DNA from: Epinephelus fuscoguttatus
Taxonomy: Eukaryota > Chordata > Actinopteri > Perciformes > Serranidae
Length of the DNA stretch: 64,000 nt
Direction: 5' to 3'
Assembly (NCBI RefSeq): GCF_011397635.1
Contig: NC_064771.1
Span: forward strand, 18,353,379 to 18,417,378
Shown here: positions 29,111 through 39,900 of the stretch, one piece after another
Position numbering within the stretch: the first letter of the stretch is position 1
Layout of the letters: every line of letters starts with the position of its first letter
The notes under the pieces: model-generated
What the model was told of the DNA's origin: nothing
What the model saw: only the letters and a program-made list of their open reading frames with translations
Database searches by the model: none
Translations under genes and position numbers: made by a program

Positions 29111-32009
29111 ACATGCATTGTCTTTCAAGATACACTTCAGTTTTCTCAGGAAATTTAACGTTTACATACAGTCTCTTTCAAAATAAAAGCACGACATTGG
29201 TACAACACCGCAAATTATTGTTTTTTCTCCTTCAACAACAAATGCACGCGGTTACATTTTGGGGGGGAAACAGCAGTTTGGCTTTAGAGTCTTATGGGAC
29301 GTGAACACCACTCTCCTTGGTGAAAGTTGGTGTTTGTTAGATCCATCCACCACCCATCTTGGCTGCCCTACTTGGACTTTCGCCACCTTAACTTTCATCC
29401 TTGTCCTGCTGTGTTTCCCCCTGACGCCACCAAGCGCCGTTATAGTTAATTGCATATCATGCCGATGTTAAGGGATGGCCTTTTTTGTCTGACGCCGCAA
29501 GTCACTGCCCAAGCACTGGATTTTGATGACTTCGGAGTGAGTGGGCTCAAAAAATCAAGATGGTGACAGCTGAAATGCCAAACTTGAGCCTTCAAAATGG
29601 GAGTCTATAAACCATTGGGTGAAGTCATGGTGGCCACATCTATTATTTTTACAGCCTATGGCACAGGCACGCTATGATGGTATTAAAATGACTCGATTTA
29701 CTTTTTGTTTCAGTCAATGGTGACCTCTCCCATCCCATCTCTCCCACTGACCCATCCACCACCTCCCACTCACTCTATGCTGACTCTCTTGCTCTTTAAA
29801 CTACAGGAGATGCTCAGAATGACAAAAAATGCTGCCAAGGCCATGTTCTGGCAGCAGTGGCCGCAGGCTTGATTCTAGCCTGTTGCTACGTGTGCTTAAA
29901 CTGTCCAATTAATTAAAGGCAAAAGCCAAAAAAAAACCCACACACAAAAACAGGCTGCTGAAGGGTACCTCTGGGCGTTGATATTTGATGCCGAATGCTT
30001 GTGACCAAGTGTCAGTATTTGATGAGTTCTGAGTGAGACCAGGTTGGTCAATCATGTCAATTGCTGCTCATGAACCGAGGTCAAACAGTCAAACTAGGCA
30101 GCACTGATTGAATATGAATCATGATTACTGCATTTCCTATTTCTCACTTCAAATGTTTTCAGCATATTATAGTGTACTGTTCGCTGTAAAATGAGAAAGT
30201 TTACTCCGGCTGGTGGGCGGTGCTTGTTGGTACTTTGGTTAACTGTTTCCAGCATGGCAGCTGGGTCACCAACTTTCTCATTTAATAACTAAACAGTACA
30301 CTAAAATTTGTTTCTGAGAACATTTGAGGTGAGAAATATACAATGCAGTGACAGAATCTTGATTCATAATTGATCAGTTTTGCCTAGTTTGACAGTTTAA
30401 CTGCAGTCTACATGCAGTGATTAATATAACTGACAGCTGCGTTAGAGACTTCTCGGCTCTGACTGGCTGTTTTCAGTGCGCTGTGGTAATTTCTGGCAAA
30501 TGACATTAGAGGCGGAAGGATAAGGAGGAGAGCCATGGAATTTTAACAGCAGAAATTGGCGTGGGGTTTTCTGACGATGAGTGATTTTCTTGCTTAAAGC
30601 CTTCCTTCCTTTTTTTTTTTTTTTTTCCTTTTTTGGCCATAGAGATTTTCTAAAAATGGTCAGTGAGACACAAACACTGACTGGCTTGAAAAAATGTTTC
30701 CTCATAGTTCCTCAGCGTTACAAGAGGTGGGAGCAGATAACAGCTTCCTCTTATTAGATCTGTTGAACCGCAGGCTGACACCTCTGGTAGATATTCCTGA
30801 ATTTTGGTAGCCTGTATATATGTATATATATATTTATATATATATAAAAAAATATATATATATATAGACTAACATGCTCAGGTTCTCCTTTTTCTCATGG
30901 TTAGTAGAGCTTTAGGTGGGGAAGTGTCTCCATTTCTTGATTGTGCATCACTAAATACATTCTGAACTAAACTAAACCACCAGCAGCAGATAATATCACT
31001 AAGGTGGCTGCAGTTCCCGCTGAGAACAAGTGTCAGAGATGAATAGGATGTGAGTTGGTAAACACGCCTACGTAGAGTTCCATTGCAGGCTGTTTACAGA
31101 AAGTTTTAATTAATGCATAATAACGATTTAGGATGTCAGACTGTTGACCTGTCTAGAGTGACCAACGCCTCCAGTCACCCTGTAACCCAGCACTCACTAA
31201 GCAGATATACATAATGAATGAACACAGTGATGGATTATAATTTAGGATCTCACATTCAGTTACACAGGTGGCCACAAGAAAAGAAACTAGCATTTAGTTT
31301 GAGGTGAGAGGTGTTAAACCATCAGACTGAGAAGCAAAAATTCATTTGTGTTGGATTTCATGCCTTGATAAAAGTCTGTCAGTCACACCCACCTTTGCGC
31401 CATTTTGAATTGAGGCCAATGTTGACCAAATTTGGTGTGTGCCGGGCCCTGACAAAATGTCATGTGTTTATTTTTAAGTCTGTCATACACCTAATAGGAC
31501 AAACATCCACTCTGTGCAAACTTTTAATGGCATTACAGTGACAGATGCAGCGGCAAAATCGCAGGTTTAGAAGGTCAAAAATCATCTGACATAAGTCTGA
31601 CTCAATTTTTTTTTTTTTTTGCACTATACTTGTAATGTAATTGTAATTGTACAAAGCCATAATGTTCCCAGACAAACATTTTCTACACTTAAAATGAGAA
31701 CATTTAGAGGAAGTATTGACACACGTAGTTTAATTCACAGAGGATGAAATACAAATGTGGCATTGATCATCTTAATTTTTGTACATATTGTTATGACAGT
31801 TAATAGTTTTTGAGACCTGGTGTAATAACTGATAATAGTAGGCTTCCAGGATGCCATTATAGGAACACAAATAAGTCAGAAAATGTCATTAAATGGAATG
31901 ACAGGATCTTATTTTTACTGCTGGCACAAATATTAATAAAGAGGCAAAAACAGGAGGTTTAAATTTTCTTACCTGACAAGAATACTGCAGTAATAATTAT
32001 CCAGTCCAT
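9650..32009 (-). CDS. itgam-like: Integrin alpha subunit with A domain, alpha-M/alpha-X type (leukocyte beta-2 partner)
   Basis: Exons in transcript order: 31973-32009, 28486-28588, 28232-28329, 26594-26664, 26333-26450, 24835-24959, 24482-24630, 21901-22051, 21664-21814, 21445-21518, 21082-21199, 20059-20195, 19807-19953, 19503-19718, 19276-19409, 17632-17774, 17392-17546, 15899-16024, 15185-15258, 12277-12418, 12091-12189, 11930-12009, 11756-11842, 11577-11637, 11371-11469, 11137-11217, 10308-10418, 10021-10134, 9830-9940, 9650-9739. They sum to 3,402 bases, 1,133 residues plus stop. Order: signal peptide (MDWIIITAVFLS), beta-propeller with an A domain inserted after its second repeat, FG-GAP calcium loops (DVDRDEFSD, DLNADGLNE, DQSKDGLPD), leg domains, one membrane helix (GGSLGGLAFLALLTAGLY) and tail with AGFFKSKY. 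The short tail, MSLGLT block and exon number resemble alpha-M/X. Alpha-E is unlikely because no extra X domain is present; alpha-L or a fish-specific paralogue is possible. Confidence 0.93.
12660..13154. mobile_element. hAT MITE with perfect 8-bp target duplication
   Basis: The ends read TAGGGATGAG at 12660 and, inverted, GATGCCCATCCCTA ending at 13154. The element is 495 bp. Flanking GTCCCTTC occurs at 12652-12659 and 13155-13162. It lies in the integrin intron between exons 15185-15258 and 12277-12418. Short open frames inside are not recognisable as transposase. Confidence 0.85.
13320..14305. repeat. Degenerate traces of the aldolase-locus minisatellite in an integrin intron
   Basis: At about 13325-13412 and 14225-14305 the plus strand carries TGTGGTCATTTTGTGTCTCT-like repeats. 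These are the reverse complement of the unit found in the aldolase region (AGAGACACAAAATGACNACA). Only a few diverged units are present. On the sense strand of the minus-oriented integrin gene they read in the same direction as the aldolase arrays read on that gene's sense strand. No genes are seen between them. Confidence 0.6.
15297..15670 (+). repeat. Interspersed repeat, copy 1 of an inverted pair
   Basis: The sequence around 15310-15365 (GGATTTAGTGGCATCTAGTG then CCAGCTGAAAC) and at 15600-15665 (CATTCTGGGCTACTGTAGGAAAC) is matched in reverse complement at 20877-20812 and 20550-20521. The two copies sit in inverted orientation in different introns of the integrin gene. The family was not identified, and no coding sequence is seen. 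Confidence 0.6.
16300..16996. mobile_element. Probable DNA-transposon-derived repeat with a hairpin
   Basis: The right end (16930-16996) carries CCAAACAGGGCAGGTGTGAA followed by AGCACCCT, a frequent end sequence of fish DNA transposons. The left end near 16302 (TGAACTTTCAGACCT) resembles its inverse only loosely. GAGACCACCTCTTC and GAAGGTCTCGGTCC form a hairpin around 16861-16895. No transposase is recognised. It lies in an integrin intron. Confidence 0.45.
17935..19129 (-). mobile_element. Tc1/mariner-type transposon, internally deleted
   Basis: The inverted ends CACTGCTCAT...GGGAACACTT and its complement AAGTGTTCCC...GAGCAGTG are bounded by TA at 17933-17934 and 19130-19131, the Tc1/mariner target. 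At 1,195 bp it is shorter than a full element. On the minus strand, translated pieces include TVRNRLHEGGMRG (helix-turn-helix region, around 18540-18590). Stops and a missing central segment show the transposase is dead. It lies in an integrin intron. Confidence 0.85.
20520..20880 (-). repeat. Interspersed repeat, copy 2 of an inverted pair
   Basis: This is the reverse-orientation counterpart of 15297-15670. It contains CCACTAGATGCCACTAAATCC and CATGTTTCTACAGTTGCCC. It lies in the integrin intron between exons 21082-21199 and 20059-20195. The middle parts of the two copies have diverged or differ by insertion. Confidence 0.6.
22210..23349. repeat. Unclassified interspersed repeat in integrin intron 7
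   Basis: This stretch starts with GGGCCGGAGCACTATGCGG and continues with blocks that look repeated internally: CTTCAAATTTGG and CATGAAAC-type phrases followed by 'AACAGGAAGT' and 'AACAGGAAAT', the latter three times or more. It has no coding frame. It directly precedes the LINE fragment at 23350-24165 and may be its 5' side or a separate element. Confidence 0.4.
23350..24165 (+). mobile_element. LINE (non-LTR retrotransposon) 3' fragment with C-terminal reverse transcriptase region
   Basis: An open frame at 23380-23964 encodes 194 residues from the end of a fish LINE polyprotein. Recognisable parts are LDYCNALY, VQNAAARLLTG, LASLHWLPVRYRIDFKI and AAPKLWNELP. A short 3' tail follows, ending in an (ATGGT)n tract at about 24107-24160. 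This is a 5'-truncated insertion, inside integrin intron 7 and opposite to the gene's transcription. The 3' module (with SLHWLPV and WNELP) is common to L2- and Rex-type elements; I do not assign the clade. Confidence 0.85.
25254..25680 (-). mobile_element. LINE 3'-end fragment with (GATAA)n tail
   Basis: A (GATAA)n-like tract at 25265-25300 is followed by CTTCATTTATCCCATGTGAA and the A-rich run GCAATACAAAGC..., which is the inverted 3' end typical of a fish LINE or LINE-mobilised sequence. It has no coding frame of its own. It lies in the integrin intron between exons 26333-26450 and 24835-24959. Confidence 0.55.
26288..26330. repeat. (TG)n microsatellite beside an integrin splice donor
   Basis: About 21 TG dinucleotides run up to 26330. 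The donor of the integrin exon 26333-26450 is at 26331-26332 on the minus strand, so the intron begins GT and then runs into the (AC)n tract. Length variation here sits a few bases from a splice site. Confidence 0.9.
26812..27540. mobile_element. Degenerate DNA-transposon-like repeat
   Basis: The left side reads AACCCCAATTCCAAAAAAGT followed by TGGGACGCTGTGTAAA, an end sequence common in fish genomes. The inner text (for example GACGCCGTCTGGATGGCAGC, and GTCAGACCACAGCACACTGT) matches the antisense of a transposase gene as I know it from other fish, but it is broken by many differences. The family was not assigned. It lies in the integrin intron between exons 28232-28329 and 26594-26664. Confidence 0.55.
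28975..29110 (+). mobile_element. LINE 3'-end fragment with (ATTG)n tail
   Basis: TGTAAAGCCCTGTGAGGCAA and GATATTGGGCTTTATGAATA are followed by (ATTG)n to about 29109. This is the reverse complement of the 3' end of the LINE copy at 63014-64000, so two copies of one family lie in this window. This one is cut to about 135 bp, in integrin intron 1. Confidence 0.75.
30811..30866. repeat. (TA)n-rich microsatellite
   Basis: This is an impure TA tract with interruptions (TATATGTATATATATATTTA) in integrin intron 1. The rest of that intron (29111-31972) contains no gene that I can support. Confidence 0.8.
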
Positions 32010-34222
32010 TGTGTTACTCCCATGAAAAGTACTACAAGGGTGATGTATCCTCTGAGCTCATACGCTTGTATTTGGCAACTTTTGTGCTTTCTGGCAACCC
32101 ACTTAACTATTTCTACCACAGAAACTGTCAAGGAGGGGGATGTCGAAAGCAAAATGCAGAAATCAAAAGGTGACGGCTCAGTGCTAAGGCAGCCAGTTAG
32201 AGGAACTCTGATGTAGGAGGAGTTGCAACACTTTCTGTTTTATTTGAAGTGTTGTTGCTTGGGTGCACAAAGCATAGGTGTTGTTTAATTGTTTGTTGGC
32301 TGTTTAAAAAAAAAATATAACGATCAATAATGAAATAAAACAACTCACAGTTCTTGGTAGGTATGGTGCTGAATTCCTTGCAGAAAAAAAGGAAGTGCCT
32401 GTTAGATACTGGTTGTGGGTTTTTTTTTCATGAAATTGTTCTTATCGGACTGAATCATTATTTCATCACTTCAAAGTTTTGACCGTATCCACAGCAGCAA
32501 CAACAAACAGGCCTCTTGAGCATTCAGCTGTGTGCGTTAAGGCACAAGCTGCTTGCTTTCCTTGACACATTAAAATGGTTCCTTTTTTCCTTGGCAGTAT
32601 TGTTGATGTCTCTCGTCTCCTTCCCAGACCGACTGGGGAAAGAGGAAGCTCAATTTCATATCAAAAATACATTTGAATTCATTATCTGGCCCAACTTCAT
32701 CATAGGTAACTGAACACACACGAAAGCACTGTTTAAATGCGCTGTCTCACAAAAAGAAAACTAAAAATAGAAAAGGTCCATTTCTCCTTTTTGCTTTACT
32801 TCCTCTGCTCTGTCTCATCCCATCTATGAGCCTGTGTACCAGCTGATAGGAGGCAGGCACCACCAGCTTGTAGAGGAGTCAACCCTATCGCCAGAAGAAA
32901 TGTTTGTATTGTACATTTCCTCAAATCACAAATATGTTACATTTGTAGGTTTCATATGGAGCAGATATGTTGAAAGTTGAGGTTTTTGCTTTCATTTTTA
33001 TGTTGTGACACCACTGTGGTTAATGCAGGCTTAGGTTTAAGCACAAAGGCCACTTGGTTAGGGTTAAAAATACTCACCTAACAGTGGTCTGTTGCTAAGC
33101 AAGTGTTTCACATACTAGGTGTCACACCATCCACCTTTCTCTCCTCTTAATGATAAGAATCTCACCTCATATACATATAAACTACATCCCTTTAGAAATG
33201 TTGATATGATCAGTATGAAATGAGTTAACCTGTCTTTGGTTTGCAGAAAAAGACAATACCAATATTTTATTCTGGTGACTAACTAACTAACCTTAATTGA
33301 CATGAGCTATTGTTTGGTACGTATTTTTGATTTCTCCTAGCTATTTGGGATCAGCGGGACCCAAACACAAAATTGTGTCCTGTGTTTATAATTCAGTAAA
33401 CTATATTTCTACGTGTATTTTGTATCTACTCTGTGTTAAGACCTTTAATTTTAAAAAGCAGAGGTACTCGCATGTGTGTCCTGAGCTGAAAAAATGCCTT
33501 CCAATGAATGATTAGAGAAAAACCAAATCAAATATTGACTGAAGAAATGACTGCATCGTCTTAAATCATATGAGCGAATCATGAGTGAGCAAATAGGCCT
33601 AATACTTTTTCTTCATTTATTCATTTAATCTTGATGCTACTTTAATCATATAGTGGTCAAATTGTGTGCTGAACTAAAATAGTGTAAAGAGTATACAGTT
33701 GTCAGCTCTCAGTTTTCCAGGCAAACACAAGTTATGTAATTTTAAGACAATGTTCCTTTTACTCTCATCCAAATTTAATTTAAATTTGAAGCTTTATTTG
33801 GCCTCCTCTCTGACAAGATAGCTTAACATGGTTGGTACCAATGGGTGCCTCAGGTCCTCTAATATGATACCTCTGTCTTCACTGTAGCTTTAGGTTTTGT
33901 TTGCTAACAATAGTCTGCCTCACTTCTCGCCTTCAGCTCTGCCTCTAATACTTGCTACTTCCTCACATGTGTACATCGCATCTCTGCTCCTTTCATTGTC
34001 GTGTTCTCTCTGCACTCTGACTTTTCCTTTTAGTGGTCCCTGAAGTTTGGTTGAGGCATTCTGACTTTGCTAGTCAAGTTAAAAGTACATTTATTCATCA
34101 CGTAAACACATAGAACTTGTACTGTTAGGGTCATCTGTACCCTTTGTCCAAACTTTTTCGAATGGGGCCCAGATAAAACAAGGTGAAAATACCTGGGGGC
34201 CAACTGATTCTCGCATCAAATG

Positions 34223-34255
<33 letters not shown>

Positions 34256-35600
34256 TGAGACAAATGCAACCACTTTTATCTTTTAATGAACTATTACGAT
34301 GTGATGCCTGCCTACAAACTGTATGATAGTCCTGTCATTGTGAGGTGAAGGGTTAAAATGTAAAGTGATCTTGCTCGATTAACCATTATTGTGTAAAGGG
34401 CCACATATGGTATATTTTGAAAGTCAAGCAGAGGGCCGGTTAAAATTGGTCTGCGGGCCACAACTGGCACCCGGGCCAGACTTTGGACATGCCTGGATAT
34501 AGAGTTTGTTTAATTACGTCATGAATAGTAAGAGAATCACTGCTGTCTTCCTCTGTGTGTGACAGAGAATAAAATGAAATATTCAGCCTGACTTTGTTCA
34601 TGACTTCATCAAAAAAAAAAAAAAAAAAACCCTCATATTTTCAGAACCCCATTTGCTTTTCGATGATAAGCCAAGTGACCCTGCTTAGTCTGTGCCTTTT
34701 CTGCAACTTTGCATGTTATCTGTTTCAGCACACGACCTATGTACAGGAAATGACCCTTCTTTTCCTGCCACCTCTCACCAGAAATAAAGCGTTTTCTCGA
34801 TTGTCAGTGACACACAAAGCCCAGTGCTCTGCTCGTCTCATCGGTGCGTCTGACTTGTGCTTTCTGGCAACCTACACGAGTGAGAAAATGAAACAGATAC
34901 GAACCTTTGCCATTAAGCTCACCTGCTGACCCTTTTCTGACGAGTACAGACCATCGAGAAAGGTCACAAAAAGGTCAAGGATCATCGTACCAAGTTGCTG
35001 TGTCTGGATCTGATTTCTATGGGCAGGTTGGCAATGTTGTCACATGCTCTTTAAGCCTCCGTGTGAGCGTGCATGTGTGTCTGTGTGTGCACGCTGCATA
35101 TAAGTAATCTTCCTCCATATACCCTTTCGAATGACCTCTGTGTGCTGAGATGCTCCTCTCAGTTTGAGACAGCAAATTTTGATCATGCTGCACTTGAATA
35201 GTGCATGAATTTATTTATGTATGCAACAAACAATCTTAAAAATGCCCTAAACCAGAATGCACAGGGTGCAGAGGACAATGTAGGGAACGCATCCAAATGA
35301 GAATAATTCCCCAATGTCATTTTAAAAAAATACTTTTTATAATATTTCCCCCTCCCCATCTTCCTGCCTAGTCATGCTATACCTTCACGTGATATTTCTA
35401 CTCATCTCTCCCCTACTCTTTCCACTCTAACTGATCCTGACTCTGTCGCTTTCCCTGCCATTCACTGAAACACTCTTTGCCCTTTCACTAGCTGCTCACC
35501 ACCATGTTACTCCAGCCCCAGTCTCTCTGAATGTCACAAGCCATCTCTGGTTGCGTCCAGTTCTTTTTATAGCTGGGAAGCTAAAATGTGAGGGGTCACA
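32010..35600. other. Intergenic region between the integrin and aldolase genes
   Basis: No gene is seen. It should contain the promoter and 5' UTR of the minus-strand integrin gene near 32010, but no clear core promoter was recognised. Poly(A) runs occur at 34229-34255 and 34610-34630. A likely transposon remnant at 34140-34495 is listed separately. Open frames here are short and without recognisable domains. Confidence 0.5.
34140..34495. mobile_element. Possible hAT-like MITE
   Basis: The left end TTTGTCCAAACTTTTTCGAA with GGGGCC and the right end (inverted) TGTCCAAAGTCTGGCCCGGG share TGTCCAAA and GGCCC, as in short DNA elements with ends near TTGGCCAAACTTTT. A long A tract lies inside. No target duplication was found. 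Confidence 0.35.
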
Positions 35601-35709
35601 ATGGGAGGATAAATACAAGGGCCAGCGGGCTGGAAGGGGTGTCGCAGACGAAGGCCGGATCTTCTCCCTCCCTCTCTCTTCTCTCTCAGCTCTCCTCCTC
35701 ACCTCAAAG
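35563..35709 (+). promoter_or_regulatory. Candidate promoter and non-coding first exon of aldolase A
   Basis: A TATA-like GGATAAATACAAGG lies at 35607-35620. It is preceded by a MEF2-like CTTTTTATAG (35563-35572, one mismatch to consensus). A pyrimidine-rich leader ends at a splice donor CAAAG|GTAACA after 35709. The acceptor of the first coding exon is at 36988-36989 (CTCCTAG), and that exon begins seven bases before the ATG. A leader exon spliced to the ATG exon is the known arrangement for aldolase A genes. The start site (about 35640) and muscle regulation are inferences. Confidence 0.5.
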
Positions 35710-36996
35710 GTAACAGAACAGGAAATTTCACGACATCTCTGAGATGACTGCATTGCAATAATTGGCTTTCTTGTGCTGTCTGTTGTGCATTCTTCTGCAG
35801 ACCTTTACCACATGCTAGAGATGTTACGTTTCACCAAATGTTCTAGCTCATGCAACTTTGTGGTTACTCAAAAAGTAGAGCTATCTGTGTGTCACATTTA
35901 ACCCACAGACACACGCAGGGCCTCTTATTTAACTCTTGACAACTAACCACTGAAACAAACTGTAGTATCTCTTTTGTAACACATTCACTGCATCATGTAT
36001 TTTAACATATAGCATTTTTACATGACCAACTAATTGTCCTTACTGAGCAGTTGAACTACTCATCTGTCTTGAGTGCATCACTGGTTGTTGCCACATTCCT
36101 GTTAATCTGATGAAAAGTTTCCACTGCATGTTTTTTTGTGGGCTTGGTTGTGACTCACTAGTATGGGTCAGCTGCTATTTAAAAATGCCCATATTTGCCC
36201 AGGCTGTGTGGTTTGTAATGTTCCTGGAGGTTGCATGCCTTCTGAACAAAGCGGTGCAAAGCTGCATGATTCTCTTTTATAAAATGGCTTCTTGCTGAGC
36301 TATAGTGCTTTACACTGTCCACTGTGTATATTTAGTCCTGCCAGTTGATAGAGGAGGCACAGACAGGGGGAAGTGAAGGGGGTGTGTGTAGAGGAGGTAT
36401 GAGATAGGAGAGCATGGAGGGAGGAATGAGGAGGGAAGGGGAAGGGAAAGGTCAGGGATAAGAGGCTAGAAAATGGAATCGGTCATCTGCGTGCTTGTCA
36501 TTTTTTTTTTTTTCTTTCAAGGGTGGTCAGATAAGTGAAGGGTGGGGCAGAGGAGGGCGGAAGGCTCTCTGACACTGGATCCCCTGTGCGACTGCGTGTT
36601 GTGCCTGAGGAGTAGTGTGTAATCCCAGCACATAAAGTGTCATATGGCACTGAGACAGTTTTGGCTGTGACAACTGTATAGTCACACGGTCAGGATGCCA
36701 GCTGGCCTGATTTTTAAAATGACAGGAGACAGACTTTAAAATGCGCAACCACGTAGTTAGACTCTTATTTCACCACTTCCTGCAGTCAATCAAATGTTTC
36801 GCACTTTCTCACACATCTACAAGAGAAACCACAGCCCCAAATGCCAATCTTTGCAGTTTGAATTCTGTTGAACTTTTCAACTTACAGTTGTGCCTAATTT
36901 TAGCTCTGTGTCTTGCCAAATGATATATTTTTTTATTCTATTTTGTATTTTGTATTTCCTAATTACCTTATCCTTTGGCTTCCTCCTAGAGTCAGG

Positions 36997-39900
36997 ATGC
37001 CTCACGCATACCCCTTCCTCACTCCTGAGCAGAAGAAGGAGCTCAGTGATATTGCTCAGAGGATCGTCGCTCCCGGCAAGGGAATCCTCGCCGCAGATGA
37101 GTCCACTGGTATGGAATTTTAAGGCAACATACTTTTTTAGAGTTTTAAAAATCCTCAATTAGTCATTTTGGACAGCCAAGAGTTATAGATTGACTCAGTG
37201 AACTTTCTGCCAGCAGTCTATAAATGTCACAACATAGCTGGCATGTGTGTACATGATAAGGAAGTTATTCGAAATCTGTTAAAGATAATCATGAACACAG
37301 TTAGTTTATGACTATGTACATTGTTTCAGAACTGAAGAGACACTTTTCTGCAAATGTCTGCCAATACTCAAACATACACACAGCAGAAGTCCACAGACTG
37401 ATCCAGCTTTCATCTACCTTATGTCTCCACAACCTCCAGGCAGCGTTGCCAAGCGCTTCCAGAGCATCAATGCTGAGAACACTGAGGAGAACAGGAGGCT
37501 GTACCGCCAGCTCCTCTTCACCGCTGATGACCGCATCAGCCCTTGCATTGGTGGCGTCATCCTCTTCCATGAGACCATGTACCAGAAGACCGACGATGGC
37601 AAGCCCTTCCCCCAGTACCTTAAAGAGAGAGGCATGGTGGTGGGCATCAAGGTTGACAAAGGTGTTGTCCCCCTGGCCGGAACCAACGGCGAGACAACCA
37701 CCCAGGGTGAGCGAAGAACAGATTTAGACACAAAGGGAGTCAACATCTCTTAATCCCTGTGTCTAATTTATACTCACTTATGTGTCCTCTCCGTCTTTCA
37801 CAGGTCTCGATGGACTGTATGAGCGCTGCGCCCAGTACAAGAAGGATGGTGCTGACTTTGCCAAGTGGCGCTGTGTGCTGAAGATCACCCCCACCACTCC
37901 CTCAAGACTGGCCATCATTGAGAATGCCAATGTCCTGGCCCGCTATGCCAGCATCTGCCAGATGGTAAGACAAAGGACAGAGCACGAACATATTTCCACA
38001 TAACCTTATAAGCTTCATGGCAAGGACGGATCTAGGCAAGGCAAGGCAAGTTTATTTGTATAGCACAATTCAACACAAGGTAATTCAAAGTGCTTTACAG
38101 AGACATTAAAAGCAACAAGACACAATTTAAAACAATAAAAACGGTTGATTAAAAAGGGAAATAGAAATTGAGAATGATAGTGATAATAATAAAATACAGT
38201 AACATAAAATAAAAACAGGCTCAATACATTGAACAGTCAGGATAAGAAAAGAAGTAGAATAATAAAAGGCATAAATCAGCAGTGTGTAGTTAAAAAGTAC
38301 GGGCAGTAGAATACAGCAGGTAAGTATTTAATCTAAGTATACAATGGTGGATCTTCCTGTAGGCCACATATACAGCTGCCTAGGGTGCCACTGGGGAGGA
38401 GGGGGGCTGGGGGGAGCCGAAAATGACAGTGGCCTCCACCTGCAAAATGTCACTCAGACACATACTGACCAGGGGGAGACTCAATATAGACACAGAGAGA
38501 CATAGAATGACTACAAAAGACAGAAAATAACTAGAAAGAGATGCAAAATGACTACAAAGAGACATGAACAACTACAAAATGACAGAAAATGACCCACAAG
38601 TAGACACAGTTGACTACAGAAGGACAGAAAATAACTACAACAAGACACAAAAGGACATAAAATGGCTACATAGAGACACAAAATGACTTCCAAAAGAGAA
38701 AATAACCAAAAGAGACACAAAATAACCACAAAGGGATACAAAATGAACACAAAGAGAAACTAATGATGGACACATAATGACTACAAAGACACATAAAATG
38801 ACTCCAAAGAGACACAAAATGACTACAAAATGACAGAAAATGACCACAAAGAGACACAAAATGACTCCAAAGAGACACAAAATGACTACAAAATGACAGA
38901 AAATGACCACAAAGAGACACAAAATGACTACAAAGAGACACAAAATGACCACAAAGAGACACATAATGACTACAAAGACACATAAAATGACTACAGAGAT
39001 ACAAAATGACTACAAAGACACACAAAATGACAACAAAAAGACACAAAATGACCACAAAGAGACACATAATGACTACAAAGACATAAAATGACTACAGAGA
39101 TACAAAATAACAACAAAGAGACACAAAATGACTACAAAGAGACACAAAATGACCACAAAGAGACATAAAATGACTACAAAGAGACACAAAATGACTACAA
39201 AGGGACATATGACAACAAAGAGACATAAAATGACTACAAAGATACAATAAATGACAACAACGGGACACAAAATGACTACAAAGAGACGAAAAATTACTAC
39301 AAAAGGGGCAAAACAATCACAGACCAAAAAAAAAAAAAAAAAGAACAAAGCAATTAAAAAATGAGGGGAAAAAAGAGACACAAGAGACTAAACAACCAAC
39401 CCAGTCACATTGTTGGATTTTTCAGTGGCCTCAAAACCTTCAGTTGCACTGTTGTGATGTGTCATGACAAACTTGGTTTTGGGCCTATCTTTAATGTTGC
39501 CACCATGTCACTGACTTCCTGTGTGGTTCATTGGGTGGAGCTGATAAGGTATCAAAACAGTGTGAACTTACAAAACCTCTGAAGCAATTTAATGTGAATG
39601 TTTCTGCACTGTTGAAAGATATGTTACCTCTCACTGTGATACTTGCACAACGATTTCAGTATGTTGCAGATAATAATTCAAGGTGATTCAAAATTCCATT
39701 AGGACTCTTTATACCAAAAAATCAAATATTTTACATTTATCTATTTTTACAGTAAATTAAGAAATGAAAGTAGCTGTTTTACTTCTGGTCAAGATGGTCT
39801 CCAGAATTTATAAAGTGTTGATTTATTAAGTCCTGCTGTGATTTAATGAACATACACTTAATAAAACCTCTTCAAATCTGGACCAGGTTTAGAAACCACA

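Noticed and set aside
38500-39380. Minus-strand open frames of Leu/Val/Phe/Cys-rich repeats (also at 41085-43100 and 43700-44610), looking like multi-pass membrane proteins
   Set aside because: They are the antisense of a 19-21-bp minisatellite; many units are 21 bases, a multiple of three, so all frames stay open for long stretches. No start context, splice sites or domain.
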